A DNA stretch of 64,000 bases from Sphingomonadales bacterium (lineage in GTDB: Bacteria; Pseudomonadota; Alphaproteobacteria; Sphingomonadales; Sphingomonadaceae), in assembly GCA_016720115.1 (NCBI GenBank), contig JADJXT010000002.1:806001-870000 (forward strand). Reading direction: 5' to 3'. Under the pieces are notes generated by a model, which had not been told where the DNA came from, did not search any database, and saw only the letters and a program-made list of their open reading frames with translations. Numbering within the stretch: the stretch's first letter is position 1; every line of letters starts with the position of its first letter. The position numbers and the translations under genes are program-made. Positions 34,546 through 41,913 of the stretch are shown piece after piece.

Positions 34546-35526
34546 ATGACCGACATTGAACGCCGCACGATAATCAAGACCGCGCTAGCCGCAGGCGCCG
34601 CCGCCACATTGCCGGGCGGGGCATCCGCATCGGAAAAACCGCTCGCTGGAAAATCGGTGCTGATAACCGGCGCCTCATCGGGTTTCGGCTATCTGGGCGC
34701 GCTGCACTACGCCCGGCTCGGGGCCAAGGTGATTGCCTCCATGCGGAACCTGCCGCGCAAGGAAGCCGATCAACTGAAGGCGGAGGCGGCGAAGGAAAAG
34801 CTCGACATCCACATCATCCAGATCGACGTGACTTCGGACGAGCAGGTCGCAAAAGGCGTTTCCGAAGCGGAGAAGATTGCCGGTGGGCCGCTCGATATCC
34901 TCGTGAACAACGCAGGCGTCGGCTATGCAGGACCGATCGAGCTGCAGGACATGGAAGCGACCAGGCTGATCTTCGACACTAATGTCTTTGGCCCGCACCG
35001 CATGGCGCGCGCGGTGCTGCCGGGGATGCGCAAGGCCAAGCGCGGTCTGATCTTCAACGTCTCCTCGCAACTCGGCCGTGTGATCGTGCCCTCCGCAGGG
35101 CATTATTCGCCGACCAAATTCGCGCTGGAGGCGATGAGCGAGGCGATGGCCTATGAACTGGTGCCGCACAATATCGAGGTTTGCGTCATCCAGCCGGGCG
35201 GCTATCCGACCAAGGTCTGGGTCAACCGCAATGTGCTGGCCAAGCAATTGAAGGATCGGCTGACGGCAGAAGAAGCCGCCGCCTATCCCGCGCTGGTTTC
35301 GCGCATGGGGATGGAAGACGGATCGGGCCGTAGCGCCGACCCGCTGGACGTGCCGCGCGCGATCGCCGAAATCGCCGCGATGCCCGCAGGCACCCGCCCG
35401 CTGCGCCGCGCCGTGCATCCCGGCCCCAAACCGCAGGAAGCAATCAACCGGGTATCCGCGGAAACGCAACTTGCGATGCTCGGCAATTCGCCGGTCGGGC
35501 CATGGGTGAAGGCGGTGCTGGATTGA
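34546..35526 (+). CDS. short-chain dehydrogenase with twin-arginine signal peptide
   Basis: The 326-residue protein begins with a Tat signal: ERRTIIKTALAAGAAATLPG and a cleavage-like GASASE. It then has a classical SDR domain with the cofactor motif TGASSGFG (near residue 44), NNAGVG, the catalytic serine in NVSSQ and the YSPTK motif. Substrate is unknown. Export of an NAD(P)-dependent enzyme by the Tat route, which moves folded proteins with bound cofactor, is unusual for this family. The lack of a downstream partner gene gives no further clue. Confidence 0.85.
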   Translation: MTDIERRTIIKTALAAGAAATLPGGASASEKPLAGKSVLITGASSGFGYLGALHYARLGAKVIASMRNLPRKEADQLKAEAAKEKLDIHIIQIDVTSDEQVAKGVSEAEKIAGGPLDILVNNAGVGYAGPIELQDMEATRLIFDTNVFGPHRMARAVLPGMRKAKRGLIFNVSSQLGRVIVPSAGHYSPTKFALEAMSEAMAYELVPHNIEVCVIQPGGYPTKVWVNRNVLAKQLKDRLTAEEAAAYPALVSRMGMEDGSGRSADPLDVPRAIAEIAAMPAGTRPLRRAVHPGPKPQEAINRVSAETQLAMLGNSPVGPWVKAVLD

Positions 35527-35531
35527 GCGCT

Positions 35532-35631
35532 TCTCCCCTCCCGCTTGCGGGAGGGGTCGGGGGAGGGCCTGATAGGGCTCAAGCTCGCTTTGATCGCCCC
35601 CTCCCCTGCCCCTCCCGCAAGCGGGAGGGGA
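35532..35631. repeat. dispersed inverted repeat (cccctcccgcttgcgggagg family)
   Basis: Outer units tcccctcccgcttgcgggag and its inverse enclose a shorter GC-rich centre with ggcctgatagggctcaagct. A diverged copy is at 41798-41901. It lies in the gap between the SDR and ychF genes. Confidence 0.8.
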
Positions 35632-35701
35632 TTATGTGGCACTGGCCTTTCCTGCCCACTCCCGCTAAGGCGCCCGCAATTCATTCCCCCAAGAGGACAT
35701 T

Positions 35702-36802
35702 ATGGGTTTCAAATGCGGTATTGTGGGCCTTCCCAATGTGGGCAAGTCCACCCTTTTCAACGCGCTGACCGAGACGCAGGCGGCGCAGGCGGCGAACTAT
35801 CCTTTCTGCACGATCGAGCCCAATGTCGGCGCGGTCGCGGTGCCCGATCCGCGGCTGCACACCATCGCCGGGATCGGCGGCAGCCAGAAGATCATCGAAA
35901 CGCAGTTGAGCTTTGTCGACATTGCAGGTCTGGTGCGCGGCGCGTCGAAGGGCGAAGGGCTGGGCAACCAGTTCCTCGCCAATATCCGCGAGGTGGACGC
36001 GATCGTACATGTGCTGCGCTGTTTCGAAAATGACGACATCCAGCATGTCGACAACCGCATCGATCCGATTTCGGACGCCGAAACGGTCGAAACCGAACTG
36101 ATGCTTGCCGACCTCGAAAGCCTCGAAAAGCGCGTGCCCGCCTTCCAGAAAAAGGCGACCGGCGGCGACAAGGAGGCGAAGATCGCCGCTGCGGTTCTCG
36201 GCCGCGCGCTCGATCTGCTGCGCGATGGCAAGCCCGCCCGCCTGCTGACGCCCAACGATCCGGAAGAAGCGCGGATTTTCAATCAGGCGCAGTTGCTTAC
36301 ATCGAAACCGGTGCTTTATGTCTGCAATGTCGAAGAAGGCTCCGCCGCGCACGGCAACGCGCTGTCGGCCAAGGTTTTCGAAAAGGCAAAGGCGGAAGGC
36401 GCCGAAGCGGTTGTCGTTTCCGCCGCGATCGAGGCCGAAATCTCGACCATGCCTGCCGAGGACCGCGAGGTGTTCCTCGCCGATCTGGGGCTGGAGGAAA
36501 CCGGTCTCGCGCGCGTCATCCGCGCCGGATATGAGCTGCTCCACCTCATCACCTTCTTCACCGTCGGCCCCAAGGAAGCGCGCGCCTGGACGGTGTTCAA
36601 GGGTGCCAAAGCCCCGCAGGCGGCAGGCGTGATCCACAGCGATTTCGAAAAAGGATTCATCCGCGCAGAAACCATGGCCTATCAGGACTATGTCGACCAC
36701 AATGGCGAGGCCGGAGCCAAGGAAGCGGGCAAATGGCGTTCGGAAGGCAAGGAATATGAGGTGAAGGACGGCGACATCATGCTGTTCCGCTTCAATGTTT
36801 GA
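35702..36802 (+). CDS. ychF: redox-regulated ATPase YchF
   Basis: The 366-residue protein is an Obg-like P-loop protein. Walker A is GLPNVGKSTLFNAL at the N-terminus, the switch region has VDIAGLVRGASKGEGLGNQFL (in part), and the C-terminal TGS domain contains TFFTVGPKEARAWT and DYVDHNGEAGAKEAGKWR. YchF prefers ATP over GTP and is linked to ribosomes and oxidative stress. It has a single gene unit here. Confidence 0.97.
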   Translation: MGFKCGIVGLPNVGKSTLFNALTETQAAQAANYPFCTIEPNVGAVAVPDPRLHTIAGIGGSQKIIETQLSFVDIAGLVRGASKGEGLGNQFLANIREVDAIVHVLRCFENDDIQHVDNRIDPISDAETVETELMLADLESLEKRVPAFQKKATGGDKEAKIAAAVLGRALDLLRDGKPARLLTPNDPEEARIFNQAQLLTSKPVLYVCNVEEGSAAHGNALSAKVFEKAKAEGAEAVVVSAAIEAEISTMPAEDREVFLADLGLEETGLARVIRAGYELLHLITFFTVGPKEARAWTVFKGAKAPQAAGVIHSDFEKGFIRAETMAYQDYVDHNGEAGAKEAGKWRSEGKEYEVKDGDIMLFRFNV

Positions 36803-36862
36803 TTTCGCTCAAAGACCGGTTCGATTTCACAAGGCATCAGGTAGAAACCGTAGCCCTGAGCC

Positions 36863-36940
36863 TCCTGAGCTTGTCGAAGGGCGAAGGGTGCCTCACGGCC
36901 TAGCGCTGTCCTTTGAAGCGTGCTTCGACAGGCTCAGCAC
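36863..36940. repeat. dispersed inverted repeat (cctgagcttgtcgaagg family)
   Basis: The arms cctgagcttgtcgaagggcg and cgtgcttcgacaggctcagc enclose about 38 bp. This is a second copy of the repeat found at 19346-19417. It separates ychF from the haemoglobin gene. Confidence 0.75.
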
Positions 36941-36972
36941 TGCGGTGAAAGTTACAGCGAAGTTTGGACAAA

Positions 36973-37401
36973 ATGAGCGAAGCAGACACCGCAACAAAAC
37001 CGCAACTGCCCTTTGACCGCATCGGCGGGCGCGAGCCCATCACGCGCATGGTAAACCGCTTTTACGACCTGATGGATAGCGAGCCCGATTTTGCCGAGCT
37101 GCGCGCGATGCACGCGCCCGACCTTTCGCCGATGCGCGAATCGCTTACCGATTTCCTGATGGCCTGGATGGGCGGGCCGCGCGACTGGTTCGAGAAGCGC
37201 CCCGGTGCCTGCATCATGTCAGCCCACCGCGGGCTTGATGGCATGAATTTCGCTGTGGCGACCCAATGGGTGATGGCAATGCAGCAGGCGGCGAAGGAGA
37301 CGATCCCGGGCGACCCGGATTTCGTCGATTCAATGATCTCCGCCTTTGCCAGCATGTCAAAAGGCATGGCCGCCAATGCCGGGCAGCCCGACGATCATTA
37401 G
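36973..37401 (+). CDS. truncated haemoglobin, group II/III-like
   Basis: The 142-residue protein starts with FDRIGGREPITRMVNRFYDLM, the usual start of the group II fold. The proximal histidine is in SAHRGLDGMNFAV, and tryptophan and phenylalanine in MAWMGGPRDWF line the haem pocket. Such globins bind oxygen or nitric oxide and help with nitrosative stress. ATG 36973 was chosen over an in-frame TTG 9 bp upstream. It converges on the MerR gene with a 4-bp overlap of the ends. Confidence 0.88.
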   Translation: MSEADTATKPQLPFDRIGGREPITRMVNRFYDLMDSEPDFAELRAMHAPDLSPMRESLTDFLMAWMGGPRDWFEKRPGACIMSAHRGLDGMNFAVATQWVMAMQQAAKETIPGDPDFVDSMISAFASMSKGMAANAGQPDDH

Positions 37402-37787
37402 GACGAAAATGATTCGATGATCGGGCACGGCCCGTCATCACCATGCGCACAGATTTGGGCCAGCCCGGACAGCGATTGCCGGGCAATCTGCAACCGGGCA
37501 ATTTCCTCATCCAGCACAGCGATCCGCAGCCGCGCCATTTCGCGCACCCGGCGCCGGTCGCGCCCCTTGTCCAGCGCAAGCAGTCCGGCGATTTCCGCGA
37601 GCGTGAATCCGGCCTGCTGGGCCGCCCGGACGAACCGCAACTGCCGTATGTCCGACTCCCCGTAATGGCGGATACCGGCATCGCGGCGCGGCTTGGCCGG
37701 GGCCTCAAGCAGTTTCCTGCGCTGATAGAAACGTATCGTTTCCACGCCTACGCCGCCAGCCTTGGCCAATTCCGAAATGGTGAGCAT
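37398..37787 (-). CDS. MerR-family metal or redox regulator
   Basis: The 129-residue protein has the MerR winged helix (MLTISELAKAGGVGVETIRFYQRRKLL) and a long dimer helix. A C-terminal loop contains two cysteines as CAHGDDGPC, in the place where CueR and related proteins bind metal. The MerR mercury ligand set of three cysteines is incomplete: no cysteine occurs at the start of the dimer helix. A copper-like or other thiophilic signal, or a thiol-redox signal, is likely. It is divergent from the glutaredoxin-MauE gene, the presumed target. Confidence 0.88.
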   Translation of the reverse strand: MLTISELAKAGGVGVETIRFYQRRKLLEAPAKPRRDAGIRHYGESDIRQLRFVRAAQQAGFTLAEIAGLLALDKGRDRRRVREMARLRIAVLDEEIARLQIARQSLSGLAQICAHGDDGPCPIIESFSS

Positions 37788-37794
37788 AACCTGC

Positions 37795-37826
37795 TTGACT
37801 CCGTACTATGGTACGGATGCTAGATA
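37795..37826 (+). promoter_or_regulatory. MerR-type promoter and operator
   Basis: TTGACT (37795-37800) and tagata (37821-37826) are 20 bp apart, the stretched spacing typical of MerR-controlled promoters. The spacer is filled by the palindrome ccgtactatggtacgg. It points to the glutaredoxin-MauE fusion gene, whose ATG is 35 bp beyond the -10 box. Confidence 0.75.
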
Positions 37827-37860
37827 GGTGCGGCACGACAGAGTTGAAAGGAAGCACGTC

Positions 37861-38610
37861 ATGCCTTCTGCAGAAAAAACTGCGATCCTTTACCGCATGG
37901 TCCTGCCCGACCATGTCTGCCCCTATGGCCTGAAAGCACGGCACCTGTTGCGCAGCAAGGGATACAAGATCGACGAACGCCTGCTCACCAGCCGGGCCGA
38001 GGTAGATGCGCTGAAGGAAAAATATGGCGTTGCCACCACGCCGCAAATCTTCATCGAAGGCGAGCGGATAGGCGGCCATGACGATCTGCGCCGCCATCTG
38101 GGTTTGTCCGTCGCCGATCCCGCTGCTTTGACCTACCGACCGGTGATTGCCGTTTTCGTCATCGCGGCGGCGCTGGCCTTTTCGATCGAAATCGGCGCCG
38201 GTCACGGGCTGGCATTTGCGCCGATCGCACAGCGCTTCATCGCCATCAGCATGGCGATACTCGCATTGCTCAAACTGCAGGACGTTGAACGCTTTGCGAC
38301 GATGTTCCTGAACTATGATCTGCTGGCGCGAAAATGGGTGCCTTATGGCCGCATCTATCCTTTTGCAGAGGGGTTGGCCGGCGTGTTGATGGCCGGGCAC
38401 CTGCTGCCTTGGCTGTCGATACCTGTCGCGCTGTTCATCGGCTCCATTGGCATGGTTTCGGTATTCAAGGCCGTCTATATCGACAGGCGCGAGCTGAAAT
38501 GCGCCTGTGTCGGCGGGAACAGCAATGTGCCGCTGGGATTTGTCTCACTCACCGAAAATGTGATGATGGTAGCGATGGCGCTGTGGATGTGCTGGCAGCT
38601 TGCAGCATAG
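37861..38610 (+). CDS. glutaredoxin-MauE/DoxX-like membrane fusion protein
   Basis: The 249-residue protein has an N-terminal glutaredoxin-like domain (residues 1-85) with CPYGLKA in place of the usual CPYC and the cis-proline region ATTPQIFIEGERIGG. Four membrane helices of the MauE/DoxX type follow, and a late cysteine pair occurs in ELKCACVGGNSNVPLG. ATG 37861 has aaaggaag upstream. The combination suggests thiol-based transport or electron transfer at the membrane, perhaps for a metal. Expression is probably controlled by the divergent MerR protein. Confidence 0.85.
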   Translation: MPSAEKTAILYRMVLPDHVCPYGLKARHLLRSKGYKIDERLLTSRAEVDALKEKYGVATTPQIFIEGERIGGHDDLRRHLGLSVADPAALTYRPVIAVFVIAAALAFSIEIGAGHGLAFAPIAQRFIAISMAILALLKLQDVERFATMFLNYDLLARKWVPYGRIYPFAEGLAGVLMAGHLLPWLSIPVALFIGSIGMVSVFKAVYIDRRELKCACVGGNSNVPLGFVSLTENVMMVAMALWMCWQLAA

Positions 38611-38621
38611 GCGCTCGCGTA

Positions 38622-39359
38622 TCAGCTGTGCTGCGCCGCCAAATTGCGATAGATCGCCACCGTCAGCGACACCATCAGCGTGGCGATCACCGCACCCAGC
38701 GCGGCATCGATGCCGGTTTCGATAAAGGGCACGCCTTCGCGCCCCGCCAGCAACCGACAGGCAAGCCCCACGATCAGGCCGATGATCATCGCGGTCAGGC
38801 TGGCGACCAGCGCGACAACGAGGCTGAGGAAGAATACCGACCAGCCATTGCCGCGCGTCAAATCCCATGCCCGCGCGATGCTGCCGGAAAAGCCGCGCTC
38901 GGTCTCGGCAACTGCCACCGCCCCCAATGGCGTCAGGCGACCGGCCAGATAGATGCCCGGAAGGATCAGGGCAAGAAATCCGGCGAGCGTTATCAACCCG
39001 CCTGCAAGCTGGACGATGAAGTAAAAAGGCAAAAGCGCCAACGCCTTGCCCAGTGCCGAACCGATGGTCGTCAGATCCTTGCGCGTGAGCAGCACGTAAA
39101 TCGCCACCGCGCCGAAAAAGCTGAGCAGGCCCGTGGGGAGCAGCGTGAGCCAGTTTTCGGCATAATAGTGCTGAAAGGCGGCCAGGATTTCAGCAGGCGT
39201 CGTCGCCCCTTCAAGATCGGGTTGCCCGGCAAACAGCCGCGACACCCAATCCGGCACAAACAGGAACAGCCCCGAAATCGCCCCCACACCTTCGCGGTGG
39301 GCATTCAGTTGCGCCTGCGTGTCTTTCCAGACGCTGGAATAATCGAGTTTGCGATTCAT
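38622..39359 (-). CDS. multi-pass membrane protein (YciC / GPDPase-membrane-domain-like)
   Basis: The 245-residue protein has five to six membrane segments, for example LTLLPTGLLSFFGAVAIYVLL, LALLPFYFIVQLAGGLITLAG (in part), and FFLSLVVALVASLTAMIIGL (in part). The middle shows LILPGIYLAGRLTPLGAVAVAE and GFSGSIARAWDLTRGN, an arrangement seen in YciC and the glycerophosphodiesterase membrane domain. The role is unknown. It stands alone and converges on the MauE gene. Confidence 0.7.
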   Translation of the reverse strand: MNRKLDYSSVWKDTQAQLNAHREGVGAISGLFLFVPDWVSRLFAGQPDLEGATTPAEILAAFQHYYAENWLTLLPTGLLSFFGAVAIYVLLTRKDLTTIGSALGKALALLPFYFIVQLAGGLITLAGFLALILPGIYLAGRLTPLGAVAVAETERGFSGSIARAWDLTRGNGWSVFFLSLVVALVASLTAMIIGLIVGLACRLLAGREGVPFIETGIDAALGAVIATLMVSLTVAIYRNLAAQHS

Positions 39360-39434
39360 GCGGCCTCCGGATTGTTTCTACCGGTTAGTGGCAAGGTAGA
39401 GGGCTGGCAAGAACATCGCTTTTTCTTCCTCTTC

Positions 39435-39462
39435 GTCACCCCCGCCTGCGCGGGAATGACGA
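39435..39462. repeat. single palindromic repeat unit upstream of lipB
   Basis: The unit begins cgtcacccccgcctgcgcgg and ends with its approximate inverse (gaatgacg). It belongs to the widespread class of intergenic units with cccgc...gcggg cores, related to the units at 33212-33301. Confidence 0.6.
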
Positions 39463-39503
39463 AAGTGATTAAACTGTCGCGTCGCTTGCACTAAGGCGAT
39501 TTG

Positions 39504-40193
39504 ATGAAAGCCATAGGCGACATCGACTGGGACGTTTCGGAAGGGCATGTGCCCTATCCTGAAGCGCTTGCCCGCATGGAGGCGCGGCAGGGAGCGATCC
39601 ACGAAGGCAGCGCGCGCGAACTGGTGTGGCTGCTGGAGCATCCGCCGCTCTATACCGGCGGCACCAGCGCCGATCCGACCGAGTTATTGAGCCGACAATT
39701 CCCGGTCTACGACACCGGGCGCGGCGGGCGCTACACCTATCACGGGCCAGGGCAGCGCGTAGGCTATGTCATGCTCAACCTTGCAGCGCGTGCCAAAGAT
39801 GTGCGCTGCTATGTCCATTCGATCGAAGGCTGGGTAATAAATGCACTCGCCCGGTTTGGCGTGGAGGCACGGCGCGCGGAAGGCCGCATCGGAATCTGGT
39901 GCGATACGAAATCGGGGCAGGAAGCGAAGATTGGCGCCATCGGCGTGCGCGTGCGCCGCTGGGTCACCGCGCATGGCTTTGCCGTCAATGTCGAGCCCGA
40001 CCTTTCGCATTTTGGCGGCATTGTTCCCTGCGGGATCGCCGAATATCCGGTCACCAGCCTCGCCGACCTCGGCATCACCGCCAGCCTTGCCGATTTCGAT
40101 GCGGCACTGGAGGCGACTTTTCCCGAATTCCTGAACGCGCTTGCAAAAGCCGGCGGGTCTTGCGACCTAGGCATTTCTGCTGAAGTAAAATGA
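39504..40193 (+). CDS. lipB: octanoyl-ACP:protein octanoyltransferase LipB
   Basis: The 229-residue enzyme has GGRYTYHGPGQRVGYVML near residue 75, the lysine-containing AKIGAIGVRVRRWVTAHG and the catalytic cysteine in FGGIVPCGI. LipB moves octanoate from acyl carrier protein to lipoyl domains. ATG 39504 is used; a TTG precedes it directly. The following lipoprotein gene begins 9 bp after the stop. Confidence 0.96.
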   Translation: MKAIGDIDWDVSEGHVPYPEALARMEARQGAIHEGSARELVWLLEHPPLYTGGTSADPTELLSRQFPVYDTGRGGRYTYHGPGQRVGYVMLNLAARAKDVRCYVHSIEGWVINALARFGVEARRAEGRIGIWCDTKSGQEAKIGAIGVRVRRWVTAHGFAVNVEPDLSHFGGIVPCGIAEYPVTSLADLGITASLADFDAALEATFPEFLNALAKAGGSCDLGISAEVK

Positions 40194-40202
40194 GAGGATA
40201 AT

Positions 40203-40487
40203 ATGCGTCGCGCCTTCATCCTAATGGCACTCGCCCTTCCTGCATTGTCGGCCTGTGGCGGCAATGATGCCGACAGCAAGATCACCGAAACCCGCATGGA
40301 CGATATCGATAGCGTCGAAGGCACGATCAGCGACGAGATGATCCCGACCGACGAGGTTACCGAAATGGCCCCGGTCGAGGCGAGCGCAGCACCTGCGGCA
40401 ACAACGCCGAAGGCCGATGCAAAACCCGCAGCGGACAAAGCTGCAACGCCGCCTGCCACCGAGCCGGCTCCCAAAGCAGGCGAGTAA
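40203..40487 (+). CDS. small predicted lipoprotein
   Basis: The 94-residue protein has a lipobox LSAC at residues 15-18 after a short signal sequence (AFILMALALPA). The mature part is acidic, then rich in alanine, proline and lysine (PKADAKPAADKAATPPATEP), which suggests an extended chain anchored in the outer or inner membrane. No family is recognised. It lies between lipB and the flavin oxidoreductase gene with very short gaps. Confidence 0.75.
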   Translation: MRRAFILMALALPALSACGGNDADSKITETRMDDIDSVEGTISDEMIPTDEVTEMAPVEASAAPAATTPKADAKPAADKAATPPATEPAPKAGE

Positions 40488-40495
40488 CCCGCGCT

Positions 40496-41797
40496 ATGGC
40501 CTCACTGCTCGCCGAACCCTTGACGCTGCCGTGTGGCGCGACGCTCCCCAACCGCATCTCCAAGGCCGCGATGACCGAGGGATTGGCCGATATCTACGGG
40601 CGCGCAACCGGCGAACTCGACCGGCTCTACCTTGCCTGGAGCGAGGGTGGTGCGGGAATGCTGTTGTCGGGCAATATCCATATCGATGCCGACCATCTCG
40701 AACGGCCGGGCAATGTCATCATCGATCGCGAGCCCGATGACGATACCAAGCGTGCCTTGTCGCATTGGGCGGCGGCGGCGACGCGGGGCGGCAATCATTT
40801 CTGGGCGCAGATCAGCCATGCCGGGCGGCAGACGCAAAAGGCGGTCAATCCGCACCCCAAGGCGCCCTCTGCGGTGAAGCTTGGCCTGCCTGGCGGGCAG
40901 TTCGGCCAGCCGGTCGCGCTGACCGAGGAGGAAATCCTCAACATCATCGCCCGCTTCGGAACCGCCGCCCGGGTGTGCAAGGAGACGGGCTTTACCGGCG
41001 TGCAAATCCACGCCGCGCATGGCTATCTGATCTCCCAATTTTTGAGCCCGCGCTCAAATTTGCGCGATGATCGCTGGGGCGGCAGCCTTGAGAACCGGGC
41101 GCGCATCCTGCTGTTCACCGTCAACACCATGCGTACGCTGGTCGGGCCGGATTTTCCGATTTCGGTAAAGCTCAACAGCGCCGATTTCCAGAAGGGCGGT
41201 TTTGCCTTTGAAGACAGCCTGCAGGTCGCCAAATGGCTGCAGGATGCAGGGGTCGACCTGATCGAGATTTCGGGCGGCACCTATGAACAGCCCAAGCTGC
41301 TCGGCATGGAAGGCATGGAGGAGCCGGAAGAGCAGAATGTCGCTGCCTCAACACTGCAGCGCGAAGCCTATTTCGTCGATTTCGCCAAGGCCATGCGCGG
41401 CGAGATCAAAATCCCCCTCATGGTCACCGGCGGTTTCCGCACCCGATCGGCGATGGAGCAGGCGCTGAAACAGGGCGCGGCCGATGTGATCGGCATCGGA
41501 CGCCCGCTCTGCTATTTCCCCGATGCGGCCAAAAGGCTGCTCGGCGGGATGGAAATGCTGCCCCGCAAGGAAAATGAACTCGCGCTGTTCCCGCCCTCGC
41601 TGCAATGGCTCAAACGCTGGAAAGCGATGCGCGCCATCGACAGCTTTGCCTGCCAATACTGGTTTTACAGCCAGATCTATGCGCTGGGCAAAACGGGGCG
41701 TCCGGCGACCGATATGTCCGTATTCCAGGCCATGCGCGAGGTGGAGGGCACACACAAGCGCTGGCTGAAGGAGCGGCGGGCGGCGTTGGGTCGTTGA
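40496..41797 (+). CDS. NADH:flavin oxidoreductase, old yellow enzyme family
   Basis: The 433-residue protein is an FMN-dependent alpha/beta barrel with LPNRISKAAMTEGLAD near the start, the active site HAAHGYLISQFLSPRSNLR with its histidine, and FMN-phosphate-binding VTGGFRTRSAMEQAL and IGIGRPLCYFPD. Family members reduce enones or related double bonds. The extended C-terminus (about 60 residues past the barrel) contains a WFYSQIYALGKTG segment. There is no C-terminal FAD domain, so it is not a full 2,4-dienoyl-CoA reductase. Confidence 0.9.
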   Translation: MASLLAEPLTLPCGATLPNRISKAAMTEGLADIYGRATGELDRLYLAWSEGGAGMLLSGNIHIDADHLERPGNVIIDREPDDDTKRALSHWAAAATRGGNHFWAQISHAGRQTQKAVNPHPKAPSAVKLGLPGGQFGQPVALTEEEILNIIARFGTAARVCKETGFTGVQIHAAHGYLISQFLSPRSNLRDDRWGGSLENRARILLFTVNTMRTLVGPDFPISVKLNSADFQKGGFAFEDSLQVAKWLQDAGVDLIEISGGTYEQPKLLGMEGMEEPEEQNVAASTLQREAYFVDFAKAMRGEIKIPLMVTGGFRTRSAMEQALKQGAADVIGIGRPLCYFPDAAKRLLGGMEMLPRKENELALFPPSLQWLKRWKAMRAIDSFACQYWFYSQIYALGKTGRPATDMSVFQAMREVEGTHKRWLKERRAALGR

Positions 41798-41901
41798 CCC
41801 TCCCCCCTCCAGCTTGCGGGAGGGGCCGGGGGAGGGCCTGAACCGTCACAAGGCTCGCTTCGCTCGCCCCCTCCCCTAACCCCTCACGTAAACGGTAGAG
41901 G
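41798..41901. repeat. dispersed inverted repeat (ctcccgcttgcgggagg family), diverged copy
   Basis: A left unit ccctccagcttgcgggaggg and a more eroded right unit with cccctcacgtaaacggtaga enclose ggcctgaaccg...ggctcgcttcgctcg. It is a variant of the repeat at 35532-35631 and lies between two converging genes, where it may end transcription. Confidence 0.75.
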
Positions 41902-41913
41902 AATTTGCCTCAC

